Shown piece after piece: positions 53,522 through 61,188 of a stretch of DNA of 61,188 nt (position 1 is its first letter; every line of letters begins with the position of its first letter). The DNA comes from an uncultured Saprospiraceae bacterium (GTDB lineage Bacteria; Bacteroidota; Bacteroidia; Chitinophagales; Saprospiraceae), in assembly GCA_937922815.1 (NCBI GenBank), contig CALAJP010000181.1, forward strand, positions 1 to 61,188. The letters run 5' to 3'. The translations under genes were made by a program, and so were the position numbers. The notes below the pieces were generated by a model. The model saw nothing but the letters and a program-made list of their open reading frames with translations, was not told the origin of the DNA and did not search any database.

Positions 53522-55072
53522 ATGAACATCAATATGGAAAATTCTTTTACGGATGCACTTTCTGCTGACCCCATTCTTGAAAATTATCCTAGAACAGTAC
53601 CAAATGCTTCCTTTTCTTGGGTAAAACCTATTTCATTTTCGAATAGTGAAGTGATTCATATTTCAACTGAAGTTTTGGAGCTTTTAGGCTTAGATAGCTT
53701 TGACAAAGAAGAATTAGAAAAAATAATAAGTGGGCAAAGTTCTTTTGATGGTTTTCAATCCTTTGCCATGCGATACGGAGGACATCAATTTGGGCATTGG
53801 GCAGGTCAATTGGGCGATGGACGGGCTATCAATATTGGAGAAATCAATACAGAAAATAAAAAATGGGCATTACAACTGAAAGGGGCTGGACCTACACCGT
53901 ATTCACGTACTGCGGATGGATTTGCTGTTTTGCGTTCTTCGATTCGAGAATATTTATGTAGTGAAGCGATGTTTAATTTGGGAGTACCTACCACCAGAGC
54001 ATTGTCTATCGTTAAATCAGGAGAAGAAGTCATGAGAGATGTTATGTACGATGGAAATCCTGCCTATGAAACAGGTGCTATTGTTTGTCGAGTTGCTCAA
54101 AACTTTATTCGATTTGGAAACTTTGAAATTCTTACTGCCCATAAAGAACATGAAGAACTAAAAAAACTTTGTGACTACACGATTACTAACTTTTTTAAAT
54201 CTATTGATTCTAATTCGTCAGACAAATATTTATCGTTTTTTGAAAAGGTTTGCGAATCCACACTTTCTTTAATTATCGAATGGGAAAGAGTTGGCTTTGT
54301 TCATGGGGTTATGAATACAGATAATTTATCAATCATGGGTGAAACGATAGATTATGGGCCTTATGGATGGTTGGAAGATTTCAACCCAAATTGGACTCCA
54401 AACACTACCGACAGAACGCATAAAAGATATGCTTTTGGAAAACAAGCTTCGATTGGGCTTTGGAATTTAGTTCGTTTAGCGAATGCTTTATATCCTGTAA
54501 TTAAAGACAAAGAGGCATTAGAAAGTGTTTTAACTAATTCGTACCAACAAAAATACCTTGCGAATCATCATCAAATGATGTGTCAAAAAATGGGAATTAG
54601 TGATTCCTCCCCAACTGAATTGATAAATGGTCTCAAGAGGTGTCTTCAAATGACAGAAACAGATATGACTATTTTCTTTCGATTGTTGGCTAATATTTCG
54701 ACGGTAGATACGCAAGACGATATGCTTATCAAAATTGAAAAGGCATTTTATCAAACTCCAACTACTCCTCAACTTCAAGATTGGAAAAATTGGTTTGGTT
54801 TATATTCAGAACAATTAATAAAAGATGGTTTTGTAGATGCAGAAAGAAAATCTAAAATGAATTTAGTAAATCCGAAATACGTATTGAGAAACTATATCGC
54901 TCAATTGGTAATAGATGATGCTGAAAAAGGAGATTATAAATTATTTAATGAAATTAATAATCTTCTCAAAAAACCTTACGCCGAGCAACCTGAATATGAA
55001 AAATGGTTTGCCAAGCGTCCAGAATGGGCAAGGACAAAGGTCGGATGTTCGATGTTATCGTGTAGTTCGTAA
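53522..55072 (+). CDS. selO: SelO/YdiU family protein adenylyltransferase
   Basis: I start at ATG 53522 (516 residues, MNINMENSFTDALSADP); ATG 53534 is equally possible. SelO pseudokinases transfer AMP to protein hydroxyls. Motifs include NASFSWVKP, RYGGHQFGHWAGQLGDGRAINIGE, LQLKGAGPTPYSRTADGFAVLRSSIREYLCSEAM and VHGVMNTDNLSIMGETIDYGPYGWLEDF (the Asp-Asn and metal-binding region). The C-terminus GCSMLSCSS has the two conserved cysteines, with Cys where animal SelO carries selenocysteine. Confidence 0.93.
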   Translation: MNINMENSFTDALSADPILENYPRTVPNASFSWVKPISFSNSEVIHISTEVLELLGLDSFDKEELEKIISGQSSFDGFQSFAMRYGGHQFGHWAGQLGDGRAINIGEINTENKKWALQLKGAGPTPYSRTADGFAVLRSSIREYLCSEAMFNLGVPTTRALSIVKSGEEVMRDVMYDGNPAYETGAIVCRVAQNFIRFGNFEILTAHKEHEELKKLCDYTITNFFKSIDSNSSDKYLSFFEKVCESTLSLIIEWERVGFVHGVMNTDNLSIMGETIDYGPYGWLEDFNPNWTPNTTDRTHKRYAFGKQASIGLWNLVRLANALYPVIKDKEALESVLTNSYQQKYLANHHQMMCQKMGISDSSPTELINGLKRCLQMTETDMTIFFRLLANISTVDTQDDMLIKIEKAFYQTPTTPQLQDWKNWFGLYSEQLIKDGFVDAERKSKMNLVNPKYVLRNYIAQLVIDDAEKGDYKLFNEINNLLKKPYAEQPEYEKWFAKRPEWARTKVGCSMLSCSS

Positions 55073-55089
55073 TGTTTTGAAAAATAAAA

Positions 55090-55701
55090 CTACTTAATTT
55101 CCAACTCAAACATTTTATCATCTTCAAGAAAACCTTCTAAGGTATCGCCAGGTTTTACATTACCAACTCCTGCGGGAGTGCCTGTGTAAATTAAGTCTCC
55201 CACTTGAAGGGTGAAGAATTTAGATATGTGAACAATCAAAGTATCGAAATCGAAGATTAAATCTTTTGTATTTCCTTGTTGAACAGTCTTGTCGTTAATA
55301 TTTAATCCAAAATTGATATTATTCATATCAGTAAAAGTAGATTTTTCCTTAAAATCGCCAACTATTGCCGAATTATCAAAAGCCTTTGCTATTTCCCAAG
55401 GATGTCCTTTACTTTTTAATTTGGACTGTAAATCACGTGCTGTGAAATCTATCCCTAAACCAATTTGGTCATAATAACGGTGGGCAAACTCTTTTTCTAC
55501 CGTTTTTCCATTCTTACAAATCTTTAGAATAACTTCCACTTCATAATGCAAGTCATCAGTAAAATTGGGAATATAAAAAGGGTAGCCTTTTTTCAACTTG
55601 GCAGTTGGTGGCTTCATGAAAATCATTGGACTGCTTGGAACAGCGTTGTTAAGTTCTTTGGCGTGATCAATATAATTTCGACCGATACAGAAAATTTTCA
55701 T
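55090..55701 (-). CDS. Fumarylacetoacetate hydrolase family protein
   Basis: 203 residues of the FAH C-terminal fold: FCIGRNYIDHAKELNNAVPSSPMIFMKPPTA, LHYEVEVILKICKNGKTV (metal-binding Glu residues), GIDFTARDLQSKLKSKGHPWEIAKAFD and GDLIYTGTPAGVGNVKPGD. Family members include acylpyruvases and decarboxylases that cleave or decarboxylate 2,4-dioxo acids with Mg2+. The short length suggests the acylpyruvase branch (YcgM-like). Confidence 0.9.
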   Translation of the reverse strand: MKIFCIGRNYIDHAKELNNAVPSSPMIFMKPPTAKLKKGYPFYIPNFTDDLHYEVEVILKICKNGKTVEKEFAHRYYDQIGLGIDFTARDLQSKLKSKGHPWEIAKAFDNSAIVGDFKEKSTFTDMNNINFGLNINDKTVQQGNTKDLIFDFDTLIVHISKFFTLQVGDLIYTGTPAGVGNVKPGDTLEGFLEDDKMFELEIK

Positions 55702-55724
55702 AGAAAGATAAGTTTAAAAAGAGA

Positions 55725-57230
55725 CTACAAATTAGGTGTTTTAGGTTTAAAAAATGGAATTCGACCTAATATTTGTGGTTCGGAACGCAAAATCATTCCA
55801 ATAAATAAAACTGCTATCATATTACCCAACAATAATCGAGACCAAATATTGTCAAAATAGGCATCTATAAAACCTATCTTAAACCACCAACCTAGCACTA
55901 AAGCTAACACGATTTTATAAGAAATTTTAGAAATAGGATAAGGTACTTTATAATATTTTTGTCCTAAGAAATAACAGATTATCAACATGACAGCATAACA
56001 ACAAAGGCTAGCAATAGCTGCTCCTTCTTTGCCCAAAATAGGGATTAATTGATAGCTACTAAATACAAAAACCACAGAACCAATAAAGGATATAATTGCT
56101 CCAAAATAAGTTTTATCCGTTAATTTATACCAAATAGAAATATTGTAATATAATCCAACCAATAATTTGGAAAGTAATAAAATTGGTAAAATACCGAATC
56201 CGCTATGAAAGTCTTTTCCTATAAAAAACTTAATAATATCTACATTCACTAAGATTAATATTAACAAAAGGCTGGCTAAGAACATAAATACATTAGCAAC
56301 ACGGGCATACAAAAAGAACGCATCTTTTCTGTCTGCATTCTGAAAGAAAAAGGGTTCGCCTGCATATTGAAATGCCGTAAAAAACAATTGCATCAAAATA
56401 GCGACTCTTAAAATAGCACTAAATTGCCCCGATTCTTGGATTCCGTTTTCATTAGAACTGAAATAATCGACTAAATTGATACCAAAATATTCATTAAATA
56501 TTCCACAAACAGAAACAATTGCTAATGGAGCAGAATAGGCTAACATTTTGGTTAATAATGAAAAATCGGGTTGTCGAAGGTATTTTATATAATAAGGTAA
56601 CACGCAGAAAAAGCTAACAAACGAACCTATTAAATTGGCAAAAACCACCAACATAATTCTATCTTCTACGGACGTACTCAAAAATATATCGTTGGAAGTA
56701 ATGCTATACCAAAAAGATGAAAGTTCGTAAAATGAAAAGGTAAACAAGACAATTGCACTAACTTTTATAATTTTGATAAGGGCAAACTTCTTCGGTTTTC
56801 CTTCTTGCCTAAGTTTGGCGAAAGGGATAGATTCCAAACAATCTAATAAAATAACCAAACAAGAAACTTGAATGATTGCATCAATATTCAAAGAAGTTTC
56901 TACGTAATGGGCTAAAATATTAGGGTTGAAAAACAAAATACTGGATACTAATAATGCCAAAAAGGCAACCACCCAAGTCGCTGTACTGAAAACCGTATTG
57001 CTATTTTTTTCTTTGGATGCAAATCGAAAATATGCTGTATCCATTCGAAAAGTAAGCAAAGCAATAATAATGGCAATCCAAGTATATAGTTTTGAATAGA
57101 CACCGAATTCTGTTTGACCGTATTTGTTAGTCAAATAAACGGTAATCACAACATAATTGATAATTCTTGGAAGAATAAAAGCTATTCCATAAACTGCCGC
57201 ATCGCTTGCAAATTTTTTCAAAATTGACAT
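55725..57230 (-). CDS. Polysaccharide flippase (MOP/MVF superfamily)
   Basis: 501 residues with about fourteen transmembrane helices. The start FASDAAVYGIAFILPRIINYVVITVYLTNKYGQTEFGVYSKLYTW matches the N-terminal helices of Wzx-type flippases. It likely moves lipid-linked oligosaccharide across the inner membrane. It lies 23 bp from the FAH-family gene and 52 bp from dapA, on the same strand. There is no local glycan cluster beyond this. Confidence 0.85.
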   Translation of the reverse strand: MSILKKFASDAAVYGIAFILPRIINYVVITVYLTNKYGQTEFGVYSKLYTWIAIIIALLTFRMDTAYFRFASKEKNSNTVFSTATWVVAFLALLVSSILFFNPNILAHYVETSLNIDAIIQVSCLVILLDCLESIPFAKLRQEGKPKKFALIKIIKVSAIVLFTFSFYELSSFWYSITSNDIFLSTSVEDRIMLVVFANLIGSFVSFFCVLPYYIKYLRQPDFSLLTKMLAYSAPLAIVSVCGIFNEYFGINLVDYFSSNENGIQESGQFSAILRVAILMQLFFTAFQYAGEPFFFQNADRKDAFFLYARVANVFMFLASLLLILILVNVDIIKFFIGKDFHSGFGILPILLLSKLLVGLYYNISIWYKLTDKTYFGAIISFIGSVVFVFSSYQLIPILGKEGAAIASLCCYAVMLIICYFLGQKYYKVPYPISKISYKIVLALVLGWWFKIGFIDAYFDNIWSRLLLGNMIAVLFIGMILRSEPQILGRIPFFKPKTPNL

Positions 57231-57282
57231 AAATAGGATTTTGTCAGTTATGGATTAAAATGAATCATAATATTATATTATA

Positions 57283-58200
57283 CTACAAATCGTTTTTAGT
57301 AGATTCAATTTTTGCCATTTCTTTTTTCAAACCTTCGATAATAGAATCACTGCACTGAACAAGAGGAAATCTTGCTTTTCGGGATTCCATAATGCCTTGA
57401 ATCTGCAAAGCTCCTTTGATTCCCACAGGATTTCCTTCTGCATATAACCAAGGGTGAATGTCTAAAACAAGGTTATGTAATTTTCGTGCTTCTACGAAAT
57501 CATGTTTTAAAGAAAAACGTATCATTTCTGAAAAAATCTTCGGATACATATTCGCAATCACAGAAATAACTCCTTGACCACCTAAGGCACACATCAACAT
57601 TGCCGTAGGGTCGTCTCCTGACATCACTAAAAAATCATCTTTGACATGCTTGATGATTTGTGAAGCCTGAACCATATCTCCAGATGCTTCTTTAACACCT
57701 AAAAAGTTTTCGTGGCTTTCTGCTAATCTAAGAATAGTTTCAGCTTCTATGTTTGAGGCTGTTCTTCCCGGTACATTATAAATAATAACAGGTTTTGGCG
57801 AAGCGTCAGCCACTCGCATATAGTGCTGGTAAATTCCTTCTTGCGAAGGTTTGTTATAAGCGGGATTAGAAGACAAAACAGCATCTAATCCATCAAAATT
57901 ATAGTCATTAATTCTGTTGACTAATTTTATCGTTTCATTTCCTCCAAAGTGACCTGCTACAATAGGCACTCGACCATTAGCAACTTCCATTGCTGTGTCC
58001 ATAACAAATCGACACTCTTTGGTAGATAGCGTAATTGCCTCACCCGTAGTTCCCAAAACCACTAAATATTCAACACCGCCAGCAATATTTTTTTCTACTA
58101 ACTTTTTGAATGCTTCAATATCTACTGTTCCGTCAGGAAACATGGGAGTTATTAATGCGACACCTGTCCCTCTAAATGTGTTGATAAAACCCGCTGTCAT
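57283..58200 (-). CDS. dapA: 4-hydroxy-tetrahydrodipicolinate synthase
   Basis: DapA condenses pyruvate with aspartate semialdehyde in lysine and meso-diaminopimelate synthesis. The 305-residue TIM barrel shows GTGVALITPMFPDGTVD, GTTGEAITLS, YNVPGRTASN (Tyr of the catalytic triad) and FLGVKEASGD (Schiff-base Lys), and GDDPTAM. The length is normal. It lies between accA and the flippase gene. Confidence 0.95.
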   Translation of the reverse strand: MTAGFINTFRGTGVALITPMFPDGTVDIEAFKKLVEKNIAGGVEYLVVLGTTGEAITLSTKECRFVMDTAMEVANGRVPIVAGHFGGNETIKLVNRINDYNFDGLDAVLSSNPAYNKPSQEGIYQHYMRVADASPKPVIIYNVPGRTASNIEAETILRLAESHENFLGVKEASGDMVQASQIIKHVKDDFLVMSGDDPTAMLMCALGGQGVISVIANMYPKIFSEMIRFSLKHDFVEARKLHNLVLDIHPWLYAEGNPVGIKGALQIQGIMESRKARFPLVQCSDSIIEGLKKEMAKIESTKNDL

Positions 58201-58252
58201 TGGATTAAGATTGTAAAATTTGAAAAAGAAATGTTTTTAAATAAAATGGGTG

Positions 58253-59212
58253 TTAGTTTTTTCGATCTTCGAAAACGCCCATTTTTTCGTATTTTTCAAT
58301 TCGTTTTTGAAGTAATTGATCCTTTTTTATAGGTTTTAACTCCTTTAAATCTTTAAGAATCTGTTTCTTCAGAATATCAGCCATTTCTTTATGATCAGCA
58401 TGTGCACCACCAGCAGGTTCGTTAATGATTCCATCAATAACGCCTAAGCCTTTAACGTCTGTTGCTGTTAACTTTAATTGTTCTGCTGCTGTTTCTTTAT
58501 AATCCCAACTTCTCCATAAAATAGAAGAACATGATTCGGGTGAAATAACAGAGTACCATGTATTTTCTAACATATAAACTCTATCCCCTAATCCAATTCC
58601 AATTGCTCCTCCCGATGCTCCTTCGCCAATAACATAGCAAAGAATTTGAGTTTCTAATTGAGCCATTTCAATCAAGTTTCTTGCAATTGCTTCTGCTTGA
58701 CCTCGTTCTTCTGCTTCTAAGCCTGGGAATGCTCCTGGTGTATCTATGAAAGTTACTACTGGAATATCAAATTTTTCTGCAATTTTCATCAACCGAAGTG
58801 CTTTTCTATAGCCTTCTGGGTTTGGCATACCGAAGTTTCTGTATTGGCGAAGTTTGGTATTTACACCCTTTTGATGACCAATAATCATCACTCTTTGCCC
58901 ATCGATAGTCCCCAAGCCTCCAACGATAGCTTTATCGTCTTTGAATGCTCTATCGCCATGAAGTTCTACAAAATCCTCACAAATTTCGTCTATATAATGC
59001 AGTGTATAAGGTCTTTCTGGGTGACGAGATAGTTGCACTCGTTGCCAACCTGTTAGGTTTGAATAAATCTCATTTCTTGTAGATTCTATCTTTTGCTCCA
59101 ATTCTGATACGATAGGAGTAACGTCTAACCCTCCTTTTTCCCCAACTTCCTTAATGTTATTCAGTTGTTCGTGGAGTTCCTCTAAAGGTTTTTCAAATTC
59201 TAAAAAGACCAT
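58253..59212 (-). CDS. accA: Acetyl-CoA carboxylase carboxyltransferase subunit alpha
   Basis: AccA pairs with AccD to move the carboxyl group from biotin to acetyl-CoA, the first step of fatty acid synthesis. The 319-residue protein has the N-terminal coiled segment ([22 protein letters not shown]) and the crotonase core: [78 protein letters not shown] and [12 protein letters not shown]. It precedes dapA by 50 bp and may be transcribed with it. Confidence 0.96.
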   Translation of the reverse strand: MVFLEFEKPLEELHEQLNNIKEVGEKGGLDVTPIVSELEQKIESTRNEIYSNLTGWQRVQLSRHPERPYTLHYIDEICEDFVELHGDRAFKDDKAIVGGLGTIDGQRVMIIGHQKGVNTKLRQYRNFGMPNPEGYRKALRLMKIAEKFDIPVVTFIDTPGAFPGLEAEERGQAEAIARNLIEMAQLETQILCYVIGEGASGGAIGIGLGDRVYMLENTWYSVISPESCSSILWRSWDYKETAAEQLKLTATDVKGLGVIDGIINEPAGGAHADHKEMADILKKQILKDLKELKPIKKDQLLQKRIEKYEKMGVFEDRKN

Positions 59213-59331
59213 AGTTGTTTAAAATTTAATCTATATTGACTCACAAAGGTACGGATTACGATTAGCTTTTTAAATAAAACCTATGTATTGATTGTGTAAA
59301 AATATTTTTTTCATTTTTTTTATTGAAAAAC

Positions 59332-59362
59332 TTGCAAGTAAAAATAATTCACTATATATTTG
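59332..59362 (+). promoter_or_regulatory. Promoter of the tRNA-Asp gene
   Basis: TTG (59332-59334) and TATATTTG (59355-59362), 20 bp apart, match the Bacteroidota promoter consensus. Transcription would start near 59369, about 40 nt before the mature tRNA. Confidence 0.75.
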
Positions 59363-59409
59363 CATCGCTGTTCAACACAGTAGGTAATATAAAGCAATTT
59401 ATATTTCTT

Positions 59410-59483
59410 GGTTCGGTAGTTCAGTTGGTTAGAATACCTGCCTGTCACGCAGGGGGTCGCGGGTTCGAGTCCCGTCCGGACCG
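59410..59483 (+). tRNA. tRNA-Asp (anticodon GTC)
   Basis: The cloverleaf is complete. The acceptor arm GGTTCGG pairs with CCGGACC (one T-G wobble), with discriminator G at 59483. The anticodon stem CCTGC/GCAGG encloses CTGTCAC, with anticodon GTC. The T arm CGGGTTCGAGTCCCG is standard. The 3' CCA is not encoded. The length is 74 nt. Confidence 0.97.
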
Positions 59484-59487
59484 CTAA

Positions 59488-59519
59488 AAGCTTCGTAAGA
59501 TTTCTTACGGAGCTTTTTT
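59488..59519 (+). terminator. Rho-independent terminator after tRNA-Asp
   Basis: Arms 59488-59499 and 59504-59515 form a 12-bp stem (one T-G wobble) with loop ATTT; the T-run continues to 59519. It lies four bases after the tRNA. Confidence 0.9.
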
Positions 59520-59647
59520 GGTTTATAAAAGATAATTTAGACTTTTCATTTACAAGTCCATTCTTCATTATTTCATATCTAAATTAATTATTCTCGACTC
59601 TATTTGGATGGTAACTAAACCCAAAACTTAGGTTGTTTATTCGTTTT

Positions 59648-60505
59648 TTACCTAATTTCAAATTCATATTTATCTTCATTTACTAATGCAAAAACTCCAA
59701 GCTGGTTTGACATATTGGTGGTGGATAGTCTTGGGTCAGCTATTTCACTAAAGATCCTTTCTTCATCTTCAATAAAAGAAAGGTAATTATAGTAGGATTC
59801 GTTAATTGAATAGATTGATGTTTGATATATAAATGAGGTGGAGTTAAATATAGGTTGATAGAAAGTATCAAATTTTAATGTTGAATTTTTAAAACAATTA
59901 TTTCTCAGAATATTTGCTACCCCTGATACATAATAATCGCATGAATAACCTTTTGTAGATATACCATCATAGTTATTTCCCTCTAAAATATAATATTCGT
60001 CATTAGCACCACCTTCAATCTCGAATGTAAAAACAAAGGAGTCATCAAATGTGCTAGTACTGTCAACGAAATTACTTTTTAATTCTGAAGGAAATTGTTC
60101 TAGACTCGAAAAAACTTCATCATAACCATCTGCTGAAATAATGACTTTCCAGTTTCCTTCTTTGTTGAAATTAGAAATAGTTTCAGTGTTTAATTGAGGA
60201 TTATTTATCGTTGTTTCCCAGACCAAAACTTCATCTTGAAAAAGTTTAATATTCGCATTTTCTACTTTTATACTTTCCAAAGTAGCATTTTTTTCTTCTT
60301 CAGAAATATATCTTAAATCGATAATCTCGAATTCATTAGTAGGTCTTGATTTTGTAATCTGATATTGTATTTCTCCGTGCTGGTTTAATAGAATGTTAGC
60401 AACCAGCTTGGGTTGATAATCTGGATCTGTTTCTAATTCGACCAATTCGGATTGGAAACAGGAGATTAACAATAGCACCCATAATAGGGATGGAAATATT
60501 TTCAT
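59648..60505 (-). CDS. DUF4249 outer-membrane lipoprotein
   Basis: 285 residues from ATG 60505 (MKIFPSLLWVLLLISC), with a lipobox ending at Cys16. The longer frame to 60526 only adds seven residues before it. The mature protein shows the DUF4249 pattern: VELETDPDYQPKLVANILLNQHGEIQYQITKS at the front and beta-rich repeats, with Cys pairs at CDYYVSGVANILRNNC. DUF4249 proteins are partners of TonB-dependent receptors, like the one just upstream, and likely bind substrate at the cell surface. The pair is a transport unit. Confidence 0.85.
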   Translation of the reverse strand: MKIFPSLLWVLLLISCFQSELVELETDPDYQPKLVANILLNQHGEIQYQITKSRPTNEFEIIDLRYISEEEKNATLESIKVENANIKLFQDEVLVWETTINNPQLNTETISNFNKEGNWKVIISADGYDEVFSSLEQFPSELKSNFVDSTSTFDDSFVFTFEIEGGANDEYYILEGNNYDGISTKGYSCDYYVSGVANILRNNCFKNSTLKFDTFYQPIFNSTSFIYQTSIYSINESYYNYLSFIEDEERIFSEIADPRLSTTNMSNQLGVFALVNEDKYEFEIR

Positions 60506-60630
60506 TGGTAATGAATATTGAATCATTTGTTAATAGATAAAAGGAATACACTTTCCTTACAACGATTGGTTTTAAGAAGAAATTTTATCCGATATTTCAA
60601 TAGAAGCAGTAGATGTTCTAAATATCTCAA

Positions 60631-61188
60631 TTACCACTTTTGGCTCATCGAAATGCCTGGAAAAAAGTTTAAATTAGATATAACCTGTGCTTTTCCATTG
60701 AAGTAATGTGCATAAAATGGATTATTGTGAGCCGTAGTGTTATAAACTGAAATATTCCATTCTCTATCTCTTCCTTTTTTAGAAACAGTTTTCCATGAAT
60801 ATCCTAGATCGAGCCTAAAATAGTTGGGTGTTTCGAAATTATTAATCTGTCTATTGACAGGTACAAATTGACCGAGTGTAGAAAGTTGGATTTCGTCAGG
60901 AACATTAAAATAAATTCCCGATGACCAAACGGCATTAAAACTCAATGCCTTTTTATCGTTGATTTGATAATTGGCAAAAAACTTAATATTATGTTTTCTC
61001 CCAAATTTAAAATTAAATGGCTTTCCATTATTTACATCATCAAATTGCCTCTTTGAATCCAAATATTCATACGAAAGTAATCCTTCTAACTTTTTAAATT
61101 TGAAACTGTACGAAACTTCTAAGCCTTTGATGTCTGATTTTCCGCCACTATTGACTAATGAACTGAAATCATTCTGAGATACGTGGAA
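60631..61188 (-). CDS. TonB-dependent receptor, C-terminal part (cut by window end)
   Basis: The frame is open from the right window edge to the stop at 60631, giving 185 C-terminal residues. Alternating beta-strands such as IKGLEVSYSFKFKKLEGLLSYEYLDS, KHNIKFFANYQINDKKALSFNAVWSSGIYFNVP and NYFRLDLGYSWKTVSKKGRDREWNISVYNTTAHNNPFYAHYF are typical of the last barrel strands and the C-terminal domain of receptors partnered with DUF4249. The N-terminal plug lies outside the window. Confidence 0.85.
   Translation of the reverse strand, partial: FHVSQNDFSSLVNSGGKSDIKGLEVSYSFKFKKLEGLLSYEYLDSKRQFDDVNNGKPFNFKFGRKHNIKFFANYQINDKKALSFNAVWSSGIYFNVPDEIQLSTLGQFVPVNRQINNFETPNYFRLDLGYSWKTVSKKGRDREWNISVYNTTAHNNPFYAHYFNGKAQVISNLNFFPGISMSQKW

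Noticed and set aside
53522-55072. Possible selenoprotein, because SelO can contain selenocysteine.
   Set aside because: The C-terminus reads CSMLSCSS with ordinary Cys codons and a normal stop, so no in-frame UGA is used.

Overview
The window looks like a chromosomal segment of a Bacteroidota bacterium, probably of the Saprospiria/Chitinophagia side of the phylum. The evidence is low G+C, an Oar-type TonB-dependent receptor, a TonB receptor paired with a DUF4249 lipoprotein, a type IX secretion (type B) C-terminal domain, BT_3928/DUF1599 and DUF4159/DUF4175/DUF2807 proteins, a Bacteroidota-style YbeY, and promoters of the TTG-N19-21-TAnnTTTG kind. I could not confirm the genus. TTG or GTG starts are common here, so several starts below were chosen by family alignment. 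No CRISPR array, insertion sequence, prophage or integrative element was recognised. Most of the window is ordinary core genome.

Layout. 1-3.8 kb: the tail of an unidentified membrane protein, a regulatory gap with three 21-bp-phased direct repeats, and an Oar-like TonB receptor. 3.8-7.3 kb (minus): sugar nucleotidyltransferase, C-terminal processing protease, alpha/beta hydrolase. 7.5-11.8 kb (plus): pdxA, a small conserved protein, a PhnP-like metallo-hydrolase, a DUF2147-type protein, RNase P RNA, DUF1599. 11.9-16.7 kb: BT_3928-like DoxX protein, hemF, a broken gene, yraN, a TlpA-like thioredoxin. 16.8-23.3 kb: GIN-domain protein, DUF4175 protein, then anti-sigma-type ATPase, ybeY and a glycosyltransferase packed end to end. 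23.3-33.3 kb (minus): a giant alpha-2-macroglobulin, a histidine-kinase-like protein, fabG and an S24/HTH repressor. 33.3-40.9 kb: GH73 glucosaminidase divergent from the repressor, outer-membrane protein, recO, a T9SS cargo protein, acyl-ACP desaturase and acyltransferase. 40.9-50.7 kb: hydrolases, polyprenyl synthase, formimidoyltransferase-like protein, TIM-barrel lipoprotein, ArsR regulator, tsaB, radC, DMT transporter, PnuC-like transporter and a 52-residue membrane protein. 50.7-61.2 kb: PaaE-like reductase, a probable small RNA or attenuator, rsmE, DUF4159, SelO, FAH-family protein, flippase, dapA, accA, tRNA-Asp, DUF4249 lipoprotein and a TonB receptor cut by the window end.

The most interesting signals are regulatory or 'dead-enzyme' in kind. 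(1) A promoter-plus-terminator unit just upstream of rsmE could be a ~90-nt sRNA or an attenuator. (2) A 17-bp perfect palindrome overlaps the promoter-like element of the GH73 cell-wall hydrolase, opposite an S24-type repressor. (3) Three TGAACGT repeats, each 21 bp apart, resemble LytTR-regulator sites. (4) The alpha-2-macroglobulin lacks the thioester Cys and Gln. (5) The neighbouring kinase lacks the phospho-accepting His. (6) A GIN-domain protein has a regular Glu-Asp ladder.
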